Assembly (NCBI GenBank): GCA_003427395.1
Contig: BFEA01000020.1
Location: 5,777,234-5,806,727, forward strand
Length of the DNA stretch: 29,494 bases
Direction of reading: 5' to 3'
DNA from: Chara braunii
Lineage: Eukaryota > Streptophyta > Charophyceae > Charales > Characeae
The notes beneath the pieces are model-generated. The model saw only the letters and a program-made list of their open reading frames with translations. It was not told the DNA's origin and did no database searches. How positions within the stretch are numbered: the first letter of the stretch is position 1; each line of letters opens with the position of its first letter. The position numbers and the translations under genes are program-made. Below, one piece after another: positions 1 through 10,207 of the stretch.

Positions 1-20
1 CTAAGGCTTTTATGGGTCAC

Positions 21-72
21 TCCATCTATTGGTGGGGAGCTGCACCTGCTGGAAAACGGGTCCAGCGTCCCT
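21..72 (-). repeat. LINE1 3' UTR conserved core
   Basis: On the minus strand this reads AGGGACGCTGGACCCG followed by a CCAGCAGGTG...CTCCCCACC block. The same core occurs at the 3' ends of LINE2 (13651-13674), LINE4 (25787-25810) and LINE5 (27634-27657), always downstream of the ORF2 stop and in the sense orientation of the LINE. It is therefore a family 3'-end signature and not host sequence. Confidence 0.75.
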
Positions 73-279
73 TCAGAAACATCGAAAAATACTGATACAG
101 ACTGGACTTGAGCCTCTTCACCCTGAGTCGGGCGCCAGAATGAACCTTTTATCCTAGCCCTACGTGCCGTCTGACTGAAAACAACAGAAGAAAGCCAACT
201 GCCTCTAGAACTACTAGAATTACTGATTCTCCCTTCCCACCGGGAGAACCGAAACCTCCAAGGCATCCAAGCCATGCCA

Positions 280-1152
280 TGACAAAGGGACAATTGCGGC
301 AGAGGGGGAAAGGGGTTGGGGAAGTCCTGCATAGGGCGGAGAGGGATGGAGGCGTCCACATCAGTCCAATCATTGAATATCACTTTGTAATTTCTATTCA
401 TTTCTCGCCTCTCTTCTCCATTTTCGCCTTTCCATTCGATCCTACAAATTTCACCCCCTTTGTCCCCCCCTAGCCAGTTGTTGCTAAAAGATTTGAAAGC
501 TTTGAGGATGTCCTCCTTTGACGAGTCACATCGTAGTTTGTCCTTTAACTTTTCCCATTGCATCAAAATGTCTGTTTGAATTTGTTGTTTAATTGTTTCA
601 GTAAATTCTGGGCCATATACCTTTCTCGGCCTTTTGGCTAAGATCAAGTGTAGTATCTGTTCTGATCAGTTTAATATCTGATCTGTGGTCCATCGGGCCT
701 AAAAAAAAATAATAAAAAAAAAATAAAAATAAAAAAAATTATGGGCCATCGAGTCTTGCCCCTTCCCATTCATTGGTAAACCTCCTCTGCCAAGTGGCCC
801 AGAGGATTGCTCCTCTTCCCAGAGTTAACATATTTTGAGTGAAGTTGTCATCGTGGGCTGGGATCCAGACTTCCAGTAGAAATACCTTCCATCCCCAGGA
901 CCATTGTTGAGATGTTTCCAGTTGGTCCCAGATGCGGTCCCACCATCTCCAGAGCCAAACGGCGCCTGGACAAGACAAAAAGATATGTTCTATAGTCTTC
1001 GGGATTTTTCTGCTGGGGAAAGCCGATTTACAGAGCTTACACCAAGGGTCCGCCAACCCCCTTGCCTCCAGAGAGGATCTGTTTATCAACCCCCTTGTCA
1101 TTTGTGGGAAGACATAGACATCGGTGTTCAATCTGCCACTGAAGAGAAACAA
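280..1152 (-). pseudogene. LINE1 zinc-binding (zf-RVT) domain and C-terminal tail, split by U2
   Basis: The first part (1152-739) has the plant zf-RVT pattern CKLC...EHIFLSCP followed by WLWRWWD, and then the LGRGAILWATWQRRF helix. The frame hits a stop inside the U2 insertion tail. With one copy of TGGGCCAT and the inserted DNA removed, it continues open from 608 as EFTETIKQQIQ to a DFPxxFPP block, matching the uninterrupted C-terminus of LINE4 (ETEIRVRW ... DFPEFFPP). This match shows that the interruption is secondary. Confidence 0.88.
609..749 (+). pseudogene. U2 snRNA retropseudogene with A-rich tail and 8-bp target duplication
   Basis: Positions 617 to about 699 match the 5' part of plant U2 snRNA: they start at U2 nucleotide 1 (ATACCTTTCTCGGCC) and include the branch-point recognition element GTAGTA at 650-655. 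There are a few differences from the canonical sequence, for example TTCTG in place of TTCTT. The copy stops before the Sm site and runs into an A-rich tail (701-739). The unit is flanked by TGGGCCAT at 609-616 and again at 742-749. It lies inside LINE1 ORF2, has no snRNA promoter of its own, and lacks the Sm site and 3' stem-loops. It is therefore a retroposed copy and not a functional U2 gene. Confidence 0.9.
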
Positions 1153-1951
1153 TCTTAAATGGTTTTGATGTTACTGCTTTAAACCAGTGCACATGCCTCA
1201 AGTCTTCCTGACTTATGTTCAACTGCTGCATCCATCTCGTGGAGACTCTGTCAATCAGATTAATTATGGGTTTTAGCATACGGTAAGTAGACTTGACTGA
1301 TAAAGAGTGCAGTGAGCGCGTATAGTCTCTCCTTTTCATGTTTTGTGCTCCCCAAGTCCAGCATGTTGGATCTATTGGAAGGTATGAGATCTCAAATGAG
1401 GGTCTAAAGGCCAACCATGATGAAGAGTCCTTCTGAAGCAATCTGATCCTAAATAATTGGTCTTTTGGTACCCATTGAGTCTTCTTTTGTGGAAGTTTAG
1501 TTACTATGTGATCGTCGCTTAATTGGAAGAACGAGATAAGCATTAGGGAGTCTTCGGGGGGAACTACGATATTCCCCACTAAGTGGGGCTCGTTTCTTAT
1601 GCCCACCCGATCGCTTTCCTAGAGATTCCTTCCTTTTTTGAGTATCCTAATCCAATCTAAAGGAATTAAGTCCACGATCCTCTCTAGGCTTTCATTAACC
1701 CGATCGCAGTGTTTGAGCTTGGTGCGTAGTAAGTCTGGAAGAATCCAATCTTGGGTTCTTTCATCCCATATGTCCTTCATTCTTGCAATACATTTTCTTA
1801 TCCATCCTTTCCAGAGACTCTCATTACACTGTAAGGTATAGCCTTGGGGGTCTCTGATCCATTCATTGTTGAAGATTGGTTGGCGAATAATCTCTTCCCA
1901 CCTTTTGGGAGGGTGTCTCTCCGGTATGGGGATTTTCCTCCACGTCTTCAA
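1037..1951 (-). pseudogene. LINE1 RT connection region
   Basis: Two open stretches (1951-1619 and 1606-1037) separated by a stop carry the segment between RT palm and zinc domain. The marks are IIRQPIFNNEWIRDPQG, MKDIWDERTQDW, YLPIDPTCWTWG and LHSLSVKSTYRMLKP. These blocks recur in LINE4 (24187-24426, and inverted at 24542-24720), LINE5 (26140-26400) and LINE6 (27952-28108), and they were the markers used to recognise those fragments. A frameshift near 1150 moves the reading frame to the zinc domain. Confidence 0.85.
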
Positions 1952-2499
1952 AATTTTGATCCAAAATGGGTCTTTTCTAATATCCTGCCTAGTCGCTTCC
2001 TTGGTTTAGAGTCTTTTGCATGCTTTTGAGAATTGGTCATTCTCGGTTTTCCAACCACATAGCCGGGTCTACTGTGCTGTCAGTTGGGGGGGGTAGTCTC
2101 CTCAATTGTTCCCATGAGAGCGTGTTCCACGATGTTTGTGGGTTGAAAAGAAGCCTCTTGATCCATTGTAATGAGAGAGCTATAGTTTGAGTGGATGGAT
2201 CAATGATGCCCAACCCGCCTTTTGATTTGAGTTGAATTATGGATGTCCAGGTTACTCTACTGATGACATTATTATAATCATGATCACCTCTCTAGAGGAA
2301 GGCCCTGAGGCGTTGTTGAAACAATTTGATCGAGGGTTCGTCTAAAGCCCATATGGCTGATTTGTACCAGGTTGAGGCTAAGATAACATTGTTGATTACT
2401 AAAGAGTGACCCATAATAGAAGTATGTTTATTTTTCCATACTTCGAGTTTGGACAGGGCGCTTTGCATAATCCTTTCATTGGTTGTTTATTGGTTTACC

Positions 2500-3438
2500 T
2501 TATGGAGATAGGAAGATGCCTAGGATTCTAATAGGAATATCCTTAGGGACCCACTTAATACGGGGGGTTTCCGGTGGTCTTACCCCTTGGTGATGGATCC
2601 ACCATCCTACGGTTTTGTCCCCCCAATTGACCTTCATGTCAGATAATCTACAGAATTTTTGTAATTCTTTAATTGCTTCCATGTTTTCAAAGGTTGCATG
2701 TACCATTACGGAGAGATCGTCTACGAAAAGTGAACAGACAGAAATTGTTTCCTCGGGTATAAAGGAGATTTGTATTCTTTTGATATCTTTATGGTGGTTG
2801 AGATTGACAACTAGGGCCTCCATGATTATGATGAACAAGAAAGGTGTTAGAGGGTCACCATGTCTGACCGATCTCTGTAGGTAGATTGAGGGGGTGACGT
2901 TTCCTTTTATGGAGACTCTGGTGGATGCATTTTTATGCATTATTTTTATCCATCTCTTGAAGTGTGGGCCAAAGTTCATCTTTTCGAGACATTTGTCTAA
3001 GAAAAAACAGTCCACATGGTCATATGGTTTCTCAAAATCAATGAAGATTAATGTTGCGTTGTGTTTAGACTGGCGGGAAATTCTTAGGAGCTCGTTTATA
3101 AGTAGGATGTTGTCTTGAATATTTCGGCCCGTGATGAACCAAGTTTGTGTCGGGTGGATGATGTCCGTTATGATGTTTAACAATCTGTCTGCTAGCACCT
3201 TACCTTTCAGCTTGTACACTACTGTTAGGAGGGTGATTGTTCTGTAGTTTCTAATATTTGATTTGTCCCATTTCTTATAAAGGAGAGTGAGAACCCCTTG
3301 ACTTACTATCTCCCCCATATGCCCAGAAGTCCAGACCGCATGATAATAGTCCATTAGGTCTTGAGATAGGAGGTCCCACATGATTTCCCAAAATTCTTTG
3401 GGGAGGCCGTCTATGCCTGACATCTTTTCTTCCTCCAT
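2500..3438 (-). pseudogene. LINE1 reverse transcriptase domain
   Basis: This is an RVT_1-type fold of 312 open residues. It starts in the fingers with GIDGLPKEFW and LLYKKWDKSNIRNYRTITLL, followed by QTWFITGRNIQDN, IDFEKPYDHV (usually DFEKAYDxV), QRSVRHGDPLTPFLF (RQGDPLSP in active elements) and the catalytic box LFVDDL at 2727-2716. LINE2 has the standard FADD at that place, and FVDD is an unusual variant. Pro in DFEKPYD, His in RHGDP and Val in FVDD all point to decay under no selection, even though the frame is still open. Confidence 0.92.
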
Positions 3439-4012
3439 TAGAATTAAAGTTTTCCAGATTTTTTCCTTTGGGAGTCCATGATTGCCCTTTTTAAGGGGAG
3501 AAGAAACTCATGTATCTTTGTGACCCTCTGAGGTTTGGGGATAGAAGTATTATTTGACGTGAAGAGGTCTTTGTAAAATTATCTTGTTATCTTAGTGGTG
3601 GTCGCTGTGGAGGTGGCAAGGGGAGCATTCCTGTCAAAAGGGTCAGCCAAGACTTCGATTGTGGTTCTTCCTATTCTTGCTCTAACCAAAGAAAAAATCT
3701 AGCGTCAATGGCTCCTTCCATTTGATGAATATTAAGGTTCCTCTAATCCTAGTGCCTTGCCATCTATACTCCTTGATCTTCAGGATTTGATCCTCCATAT
3801 CTCTTATCTTTTCTGCCAGATGTTCTAGATCCTCTAGGGAGGATGAGGAAGTTTCCTGGTCTTGAAGATCTTGAATTTTTTTGTGTAGTTTCGTTTCTTG
3901 TTGATATCTTAGTTTGGCTAGAGTTTGGAGTATTCATTCCATTTACGGCCTATGAATACTAAACCGTTATTGAACCATTATAAACTAGGGGTCTTTATTC
4001 CCTCCAGAAGCC

Positions 4013-4942
4013 TCATACATCTTTGAGATATTTTTGGAAACTAGTGTCTTTGAGAAGAGATGTGTTGAGTTTGTAGTAACCCGTACCTTGGTTTGACTTC
4101 TTGCGAAAAGATAAAACTACCATACCCATGAAGTGATCCAGGTCGGGGAAAGGGCTACGTTGTAAAATATTTGCAAACTGGAGGGCACCTTGTAGCTGTT
4201 CTGACACTAGGATGAGATCGATTCTGGATTTAGTGCTTCTATTTGCTTTATTTTTCCTAAAACATGAAAAAATATTTGTTGTTGGGTTAAGTCTTCTAAA
4301 TGAGTCAAAGAGATTGGATGTATGACACAGATAAGTTATTATTACTTCATCCGTCTCTATGTAAGGCGGACAGGGGGAGGGGATGGTCCATCTATCTAGA
4401 TTACGATCCGGTGCTGCATTGAAGTCCCATGCCAAAATGACTGGGAACCCAGTTGGGAGGCGATGTGGTATATTTTCAAAGAATGTTCGGCGTTCACCAG
4501 GTTCATTAGGTCCATATATATTCAGTATACTAACAACCTCAAGTTTCACCCTAGCTAGGATGTAAACCCATCTCCCTTCTTGTTTATCTGCTTCCCATTC
4601 CAACACCTCTAACTTGGACTCTGGTGGTATCCATATTGCGACTCCTGCGCTCCCTGATTTAGAGGCTTGCACACTATATGTAATGTAGGGTCAAATTTCC
4701 TTGTGATTATGATTGTGTAAAGGTGTGTCCATCAGGTGTGTTTCCTGGATGCAGATTACATCTGGTCAATCCCTTCCCCCTACTCCTTTGAGGAGTTTCA
4801 TTATGGTTTGCCTTTTGTTTTTCTTGGCTGAGGCGAGGCCATTAATATTGAGAGTTCTGAGGTCCAAGTCAGCATTCCTCTTGAGGAGTTTCCAGTTGTT
4901 GTCTTTACTATATAGCAGATCCAAATGATTCACTTCAACCAT
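4013..4942 (-). pseudogene. LINE1 AP-type endonuclease domain
   Basis: This is the N-terminal third of ORF2, an exonuclease-endonuclease-phosphatase fold that cuts the target strand. Visible motifs in order are IQETHL (catalytic Glu), SGSAGVAIW, NIYGPN, a DFN motif at 4429-4418, SRIDLILVS and DHFMGMVV (the terminal DH). The residue before DFN is Trp, whereas LINE2 has the normal Gly (AGDFN), so this copy carries a substitution at a structural glycine. TGA stops lie just before PDVICIQETH and just before PYITYS. The second falls exactly where LINE2 has TAG, which suggests an ancestral TGG. Confidence 0.88.
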
Positions 4943-6256
4943 TATTATGCCTTATTTCCGCTAACACCCCAGAGAACAGATTGAACCGCGAACTTGAATT
5001 ACAAGTTCTTCCAAGATGCAGAGTCCAGGATTCCTCCTTTCTGGAGGATATACTGTTTTATCAGTCTGAGAAGGAGGGTAGCTACATCTTCCTCTGTCCA
5101 GAATTGGTTGGCTTTAATCTTGAGGATCTGCAGATCCTTGATAGACTCCTCCCCCAACTATCTCAGGCTAACTGAGTCCGTAGCCTTGTATTGTAGATAC
5201 ACATCTCTATCTGCTATCTTTTCTGAGTCTAAGACTAGAATCAGTGTGGCCCACCCTCCTGGGGGGAAGTGCTCTCTTATGAAATTGGAGGTGTCTAGGT
5301 TGATGCTGGATTCACCCCGCCCACTTCCTGCGAGATCTGAGATGGAGTTGACAGGGGATTCCATATCGAGGATAGTGATGGCTCCATACTGGGAATCCCC
5401 AGGTTCAAAGAGGCCTGCCTCCCAGCGACCTTCCTTGAGTCTAACTGGGAGGATAATTGTCCCTGTTTTTCAGAGAGTTAGCGGCTCTGGGTCTATCAAC
5501 AGTCTCGATGTCAACCTTTGCCTCTTACTTGTGAGATCCCGCAAGGTGGGAAATGGGTTGGAAAGGGAGATGACACTTAATGGTAGAGGTTGTTTCTTTC
5601 CTGATGGAGAATGGCTATCAATGGTAAGGTCAATCTCATTGATTGCAATTACATCTCCTGTTCTGAGACCCCCTATTACTTCTCGAGACTGAGATCCTTT
5701 TTCTTGCTCCACTGTTCCTTGAAGCAGGTTGCTCCTATCCCACTCAATCAGGGAAGAATTTTTTTTTAATAATTTCTCATTCTCCGATTTCTCATTTAAT
5801 TGGAGGAACTTTTTTTCCCCTGTAATAGGGGAGATATTTCCACCAAGGGAGTCCTCTGAGGGGAGTTGTTGCTTTGGGAGAACTGGACCTGTACCAGAGG
5901 GGCAGGTGCTGCCTGATCAGGGGATGAAAAACCAGAACGCTGACCAACCTGACATTGATGAGGAACGATATCTCATACTCTACATGAGCTCGTGGTGTTT
6001 TCCCCTGTATTAGGGCCGTCATCCTTCCTGTGAGGTAATCGCTGGCAAATCACACGGTACTGTGCTGAATCCAACTGCGGGTAAACCGCCCCCTGGTACC
6101 CATGGTTCCTTTCTGCCTGTAATTCCCCCTGTTCTGTTTCTAGGGAGAGGTTTAAGTTAGGCATTGATGTGGTCGGGGGGCCGGAGATGCAAGTTGTTGA
6201 CTCAACACTCAGAGACGCAAAGGATCCTACAGAGAGTGCTGCAGTTTTCTTGGAAC

Positions 6257-7276
6257 CTAATGACGCTGGTCCATTCTGAGGTGCCGGGCCCGAGGGTTGG
6301 GGACCGACTGGAACAGATGTCTGACGCAGGGCAACTGGAACAGATATCTCCCACAGGCATGTGGCTCCTCCTGCGAATGGTCCAGCAGAGGAGGTCTATT
6401 TTCACTATTATTTCCTCCTTGTTTTCCTTTTCGTAATTGAGGCTTGGTTAATCCTTTCCTTATTGCCTTAGTGCTCCTCCCCGGGTTGGGTGTGTGAGGT
6501 AGTCTACGGCGCAGACTTGCGTAGTTGCCGGTTTTTCCAGGAGGAGCCCGACGGTAGGGGTTTTGTTCCTTCCCTTTCTTGGTTTTTTCAAACTGCTGCT
6601 TTTCAGTCAAGATTCCTTTCCGCCTTGCCAGCTCTTTTATTCTTTTGCCTCCTTTGATTCTTTTCGCATGCAAGGACTGGTCGTTTCTATTGTTATGGAG
6701 GACAGGAGGGCTAACTGGGTCTTGACTGCTACTGTGGCAGAATTGGGGCAACATCTTCTGAGTAACTATGTGCAATAACTTGTTGCACATATCGTTCCAT
6801 TTCGTTCTTGATGAACAACCATATTGGAGGGCAAACTTGAGACTGTCGCTGCCATACAACAAACTCGATAGCCGCTCCTGAATGAGATGCCAGTCTAGAT
6901 CAGGTGTTGCTGCAAATTTAAACTTGAGATTAGTTGTAACCCACATCATCATTTTTTGTAAACTGGCCTGCAGATCAGCCAGGGAATCAATACTGTCCTC
7001 TCTCACTCCCATAATTTCAAAAGGGGAGGCGGTTACTGGTGCTTCTTCTACTTCCATCTCATCAGGTGCCTCTGCCTCAGGCGGGGGGGGACTAGAAAGC
7101 GAAGTCTTAAGTTGCTGAACTATTGGCTGAACCTGTTGGTTGCAGACATCCAGGGAAACCTGGGAAGTCTGCTGCAGTTGTTGGGGTGGAGAGCCCTGCT
7201 GAACCTGCTGGTGAGCCGGATTGTTTTTTTTTCTTCTGTGAAATCTTTTTTTTTTTCTTACCTTTTTCCATTCCAA
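6257..7276 (-). pseudogene. Basic and Gln/Pro-rich block of LINE1 ORF1
   Basis: An open block of 339 residues starts with a strongly basic stretch (KKVRKKKRFHRRKKNN). A Gln-rich linker and an acidic run (EAEAPDEMEVEEAP) follow, then a possibly helical segment (ADLQASLQKMMMWV ... LLYGSDSLKFALQYG) and a second basic region. It matches no named domain that I can see. The composition fits an RNA-binding, disordered ORF1 linker. The last 60 residues may be out of the original frame. Confidence 0.5.
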
Positions 7277-7642
7277 GTTCAGTTGTTGGTTCTTCTTTGG
7301 TAAGTACGCTTCGGGGGATTGCCCAATCTCTTTTGGACGATGATTCTGAGGTCCGGGGCTCTCTCCTTCTTGTCCCGTGGCTTGTTTAATTTTCCTTACC
7401 GCACTGTGTTCCGCCTGTGGAATGGTATGGTTGGACTGAGTGGGGTGCTGGACAGCTTGTGGAGCACCTGCAGAATGTGTGGGCTCTTATGAATGATGGG
7501 GCCGTGTTTTCTGATGATTTTTACTCACACGACCCTTTTGACTGGGATGAGAAGATTGCTGAGAATGCAGCTGGCTTTGCTGCAGGGGGATCCACTGGCA
7601 GTCCAACGGGGGCCGTTGAGACTTACGCTGGTCTCCTCTTCC

Positions 7643-7921
7643 TTACCAGTACCACCCAATCGGAACACCCATGAGATTCAGTTCATCACTATAAGCCCAT
7701 CTTTCGTACCCTGGGACCGTAGGTGTCCAACGGTGAGGGTAATGGGGGTCTCTCTTGAGTCTCTGTTCCAGGGGAACAGCGTGTTGCGGGTACAGAGGGC
7801 AAACAAATTCAGAATTCAGGTGTCCATATGCTTTGCATTTGAAACACCAGGGTCTGAATTTGTGTGCCGTATGGATCTGATAGATCCTGCTTCCCATTTT
7901 GTATGGGATGATATCGTCCAA
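7643..7921 (-). pseudogene. CCHC zinc-knuckle block of LINE1 ORF1
   Basis: The block contains FRPWCFKCKAYGHLNSEFVCP, a knuckle of the kind found in plant LINE ORF1 proteins. The spacing is CxxC-x4-H-x6-C. The usual H-x4-C position holds Phe (codon TTT, one change from TGT), and the next Cys comes two residues later, so zinc binding may be lost. Confidence 0.7.
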
Positions 7922-7952
7922 GGAGAAGGGTTGGTCCTTTTGAAGACGAGGG

Positions 7953-8351
7953 TCAGCATGAGGTAGTCATATCAACACGGGGTGGAAAGGGGTCAATGAA
8001 GTCAACTACCTTATACTGTTGCCCAAAATCGTGGACGAAGGCCGACATCCATGGATAGATTCTGACTTGTGAGTCTTCCCAGAAGAGTTTCTTCCAACTA
8101 TCCATTACTTTCTTATCATTTTCAAACAGACAGAGGGCAGTGTAAACTGTGGGGGACATTGGTTGGATCATAAATAATTCAGAGGCTGCGTCCATGCTTC
8201 CTTTCATTAATTCAAGCTTCTTATAGATCCATTTAATTTTATCATTCGTAAATTTGTAGACACTGTCGTTGTAGAAGATCCAATTACTCGCATGCTTAGT
8301 ATACAACGTGTCTCGTTGAGTCAATTTGTCCGTAGGATAGGATCTTATCAA
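7953..8351 (-). pseudogene. DUF4283-like region of LINE1 ORF1
   Basis: This is an open block of 132 residues with a helix-strand pattern (DKIKWIYKKLELMKGS, ALCLFENDKKVMDSWKK, IYPWMSAFVHDFG, VVDFIDPFPP). Its position just ahead of a zinc knuckle is where plant LINE ORF1 proteins carry DUF4283. I infer membership from the context and overall pattern; no diagnostic motif is decisive. Confidence 0.5.
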
Positions 8352-9119
8352 AGTTTTCTTCCCCCCTGATCAATTAGTCTTCGTTCTGACGGAAGTAGGA
8401 ACAAAGTTAGGAAATAAGCCCTAGTAGATGAGAGATTCCTGAGGGGAATCTTCAATTCATCCGCTGGAGTGCCATGGGGACCCACTGCTGGCCTTGACAC
8501 GTTCAGTGTCTTTTCTTGTAGAGTCAATCTCACTCTTTGAGCCTATGTTGATGTTGAGGATTCCTCCCCCGTAGCTGTCACAGAGGTAGGGGACTGAGAC
8601 TGAGATTGAGAGCTATGTTGATCCTGGGACGAGAGGTCCTGTTTCCCTTCTCCGCTCTTCTTCCATGAGAACCTCATCACTTTCTCGCATGCAACTATCT
8701 TCTTTGTGATTCCTTTTGACTGTTGCTGTCTGCTGGGAATTTTGCCCAACTTGTTGTTCTGAATGTTGTTGGGGAGGTGAACTGTGCTCAGACTGTTCCA
8801 CGTCCATTCTCACACTGTGCTGCGATTCCTATGCTGTTTGTGATTCCTGTGTTGCCTTGGGTATGGATTTTGTCACAGTTGAGGATTGGGAGGATTGGGA
8901 AATCCTTCTCGCTGCATTCCTCAGTCTCTACATGTTCCCCCCCTGGGGCATTTGAGGGGAGGAAGTAGAATTGAGGGACGTTCCATTGTTGAGTCTTGCG
9001 TACGGTGATGTCCCCAAGCGTCTGAAAAGGTGATGGCGCATTGCGCCTTGGTAGAAAAACAATGAATCAAGGCCCTTTGCCCATTTGGAGGACATTTTTT
9101 TAACATGATTTTTGGGTTT

Positions 9120-9730
9120 GAACAGAGGGAATGCAGAGGGGAGTGGTAGAATAGGTATGACTATGACCAGTGCTGAGACAGGTCGGGCTAGGTTCAGACT
9201 GTGGCCAGGCAGCTGAGGATTAAAGGAGGGGAGAGGGGGTAATAATAAGTGATAATAAGTTCAGGCAGATGGGAAGACTACCCCCGAGGGTGAAGGGGCA
9301 GAGGGAAAGGGCAGAGTAGGGGGGTTGGATAGGTGTGGGAAGGAGAGAAGGGGCCACAGGGGAGAATGAGGGGGCCTGGGGAAGAGCGTTGAAGGGAGCA
9401 AAGGAGGGTGGGAGGGACACTGATGGGCGGTGTTAGGTAGTAGGAACCGGGGGATGAGGAGTATAGGAAGTGACAGAGGGGAGGTGGGTATGGACGAGAG
9501 AAGAATGGTGAAATCGAGATAGGCGGTTATCAGGAGACGTCCCTCCACTCAGAGGAAGGAGGGGGGCGTGAGAGGGCAGGGGACAGAAAAGGGAGAGAAG
9601 GGGAACGAGAGGGCGAATGGGATACTACGGGGGGGTACGAAGTAGGAAGGGCGGTGGGGTGCGAATGAGAAATGGGGCAAAGGGGAGGTGGGTATGGGGG
9701 AGGGAAGACGAGCGAGGATGGGAGGTCAGT
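9120..9730. repeat. Long purine-rich (G/A) tract
   Basis: The plus strand is strongly purine-biased for about 600 bases, with many GGGG and GGAGG blocks and few pyrimidine runs. On the LINE1 sense strand it is a pyrimidine tract. It may be the LINE1 5' UTR or promoter region or a simple-sequence expansion; the sequence does not decide. The open frames here are low-complexity and not convincing genes. The adjacent 8814-9119 shows nothing recognisable. Confidence 0.45.
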
Positions 9731-10207
9731 TCTCAGAAATTTTCACTCCAAACATGGGGTACTGCTGATCCAGTGTGGATGGGAATCTTAGCGGGTTGAA
9801 ATGTGCCTGACTAGGGTATGGAATGTGTTCCTATGAGTTTATTGGTGATAAATTAGGGGTAATGTTCTTTTACAATCAGGCGTAACAAATATCAATGAAG
9901 GGCCTGGTAACGGCTGATTTCTGGCTAGGGGGGCTTCCAACTCTGGGGGGGGAAATTGAGAAGAAAAAGGAAGGAAAGGTGAAAGAGGTTATAACAAGAA
10001 GGGCAATCGTACCTCCTATAAGAATAGGTAAAACCTGTCGTGGAGTAATTCTTTCGAAGACTAGTTGCGAGGGGAGATCAGCAGCCTTCCTTCGTCCTTC
10101 ACTTTTCCCGATCCTTTCCTGCCCCCCGTTGCCTTCTCTGGAGAACTTCGCCACCTCTTATCTACTAAGTAAAACTCCCCCTCTCGAGTCCGTTCCCTGC
10201 TCCCTGC
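9731..10207. other. No gene recognised
   Basis: Short open frames exist on both strands between 9876 and 10318, but none carries a known motif. I see no repeat or RNA signature. Confidence 0.4.

Larger units (their letters stand above)
150..4942 (-). pseudogene. LINE1 ORF2 (endonuclease-reverse transcriptase), broken
   Basis: ORF2 of an L1-like element makes a protein that nicks target DNA and reverse-transcribes its own RNA there. The start is the ATG at 4942-4940, the first in a frame that leads straight into the endonuclease and 57 nt below the last ORF1 stop. Two in-frame TGA stops lie in the endonuclease N-terminus, one of them at 4693-4691. A frameshift lies between 4013 and 3438 and further breaks near 1951-2500, 1610 and 1150. 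A 133-bp U2 insertion follows codon GAT-GGC-CCA of the C-terminal region. The C-terminus is hard to fix: similarity to LINE4 runs to a DFPxxFPP block near 290. Confidence 0.9.
1..8813 (-). mobile_element. LINE1: near-complete, decayed plant L1-like retrotransposon
   Basis: Read on the minus strand, this stretch gives in order an ORF1 with an RNA-binding-type region and a CCHC knuckle, then an ORF2 with AP endonuclease, RT, connection and zinc-binding domains, then a 3' UTR motif shared with the other LINEs here. That order is the standard layout of plant L1-like elements. The 3' end lies beyond position 1, so neither tail nor target duplication can be seen. The 5' limit is not resolved: coding signal starts near 8813 and the 5' UTR may reach into the purine-rich stretch after 9120. 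Several frameshifts and stops show that it is dead. A U2 snRNA copy interrupts the ORF2 tail at 609-749. Confidence 0.9.
4999..8813 (-). pseudogene. LINE1 ORF1 (nucleic-acid-binding protein), broken and unusually long
   Basis: ORF1 proteins of plant LINEs bind the element RNA. Here the region upstream of ORF2 spans about 3.8 kb in several open blocks: a Gln/Ser-rich N-terminus (8813-8543), a DUF4283-like region (8351-7953), a CCHC knuckle (7921-7643), a basic and Gln/Pro-rich region (7276-6257), and a C-terminal part (6164-4999) ending SASWKNL then TAA at 5001-4999. An in-frame TAG sits at 5160-5158. Frames shift between blocks, so the exact protein cannot be given. The assignment rests on position and on the CCHC and DUF4283-like blocks, and the C-terminal third matches no family I can name. 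Confidence 0.7.

Noticed and set aside
617-699. A functional U2 snRNA gene
   Set aside because: It lacks the Sm site and 3' domains, has no upstream snRNA promoter element, ends in an A-rich tail and sits inside LINE1 ORF2 between target duplications.
9220-9548. Proline/leucine-rich open frames in the purine tract
   Set aside because: Low-complexity composition of the tract keeps several frames open at once; no motif and no support for coding.
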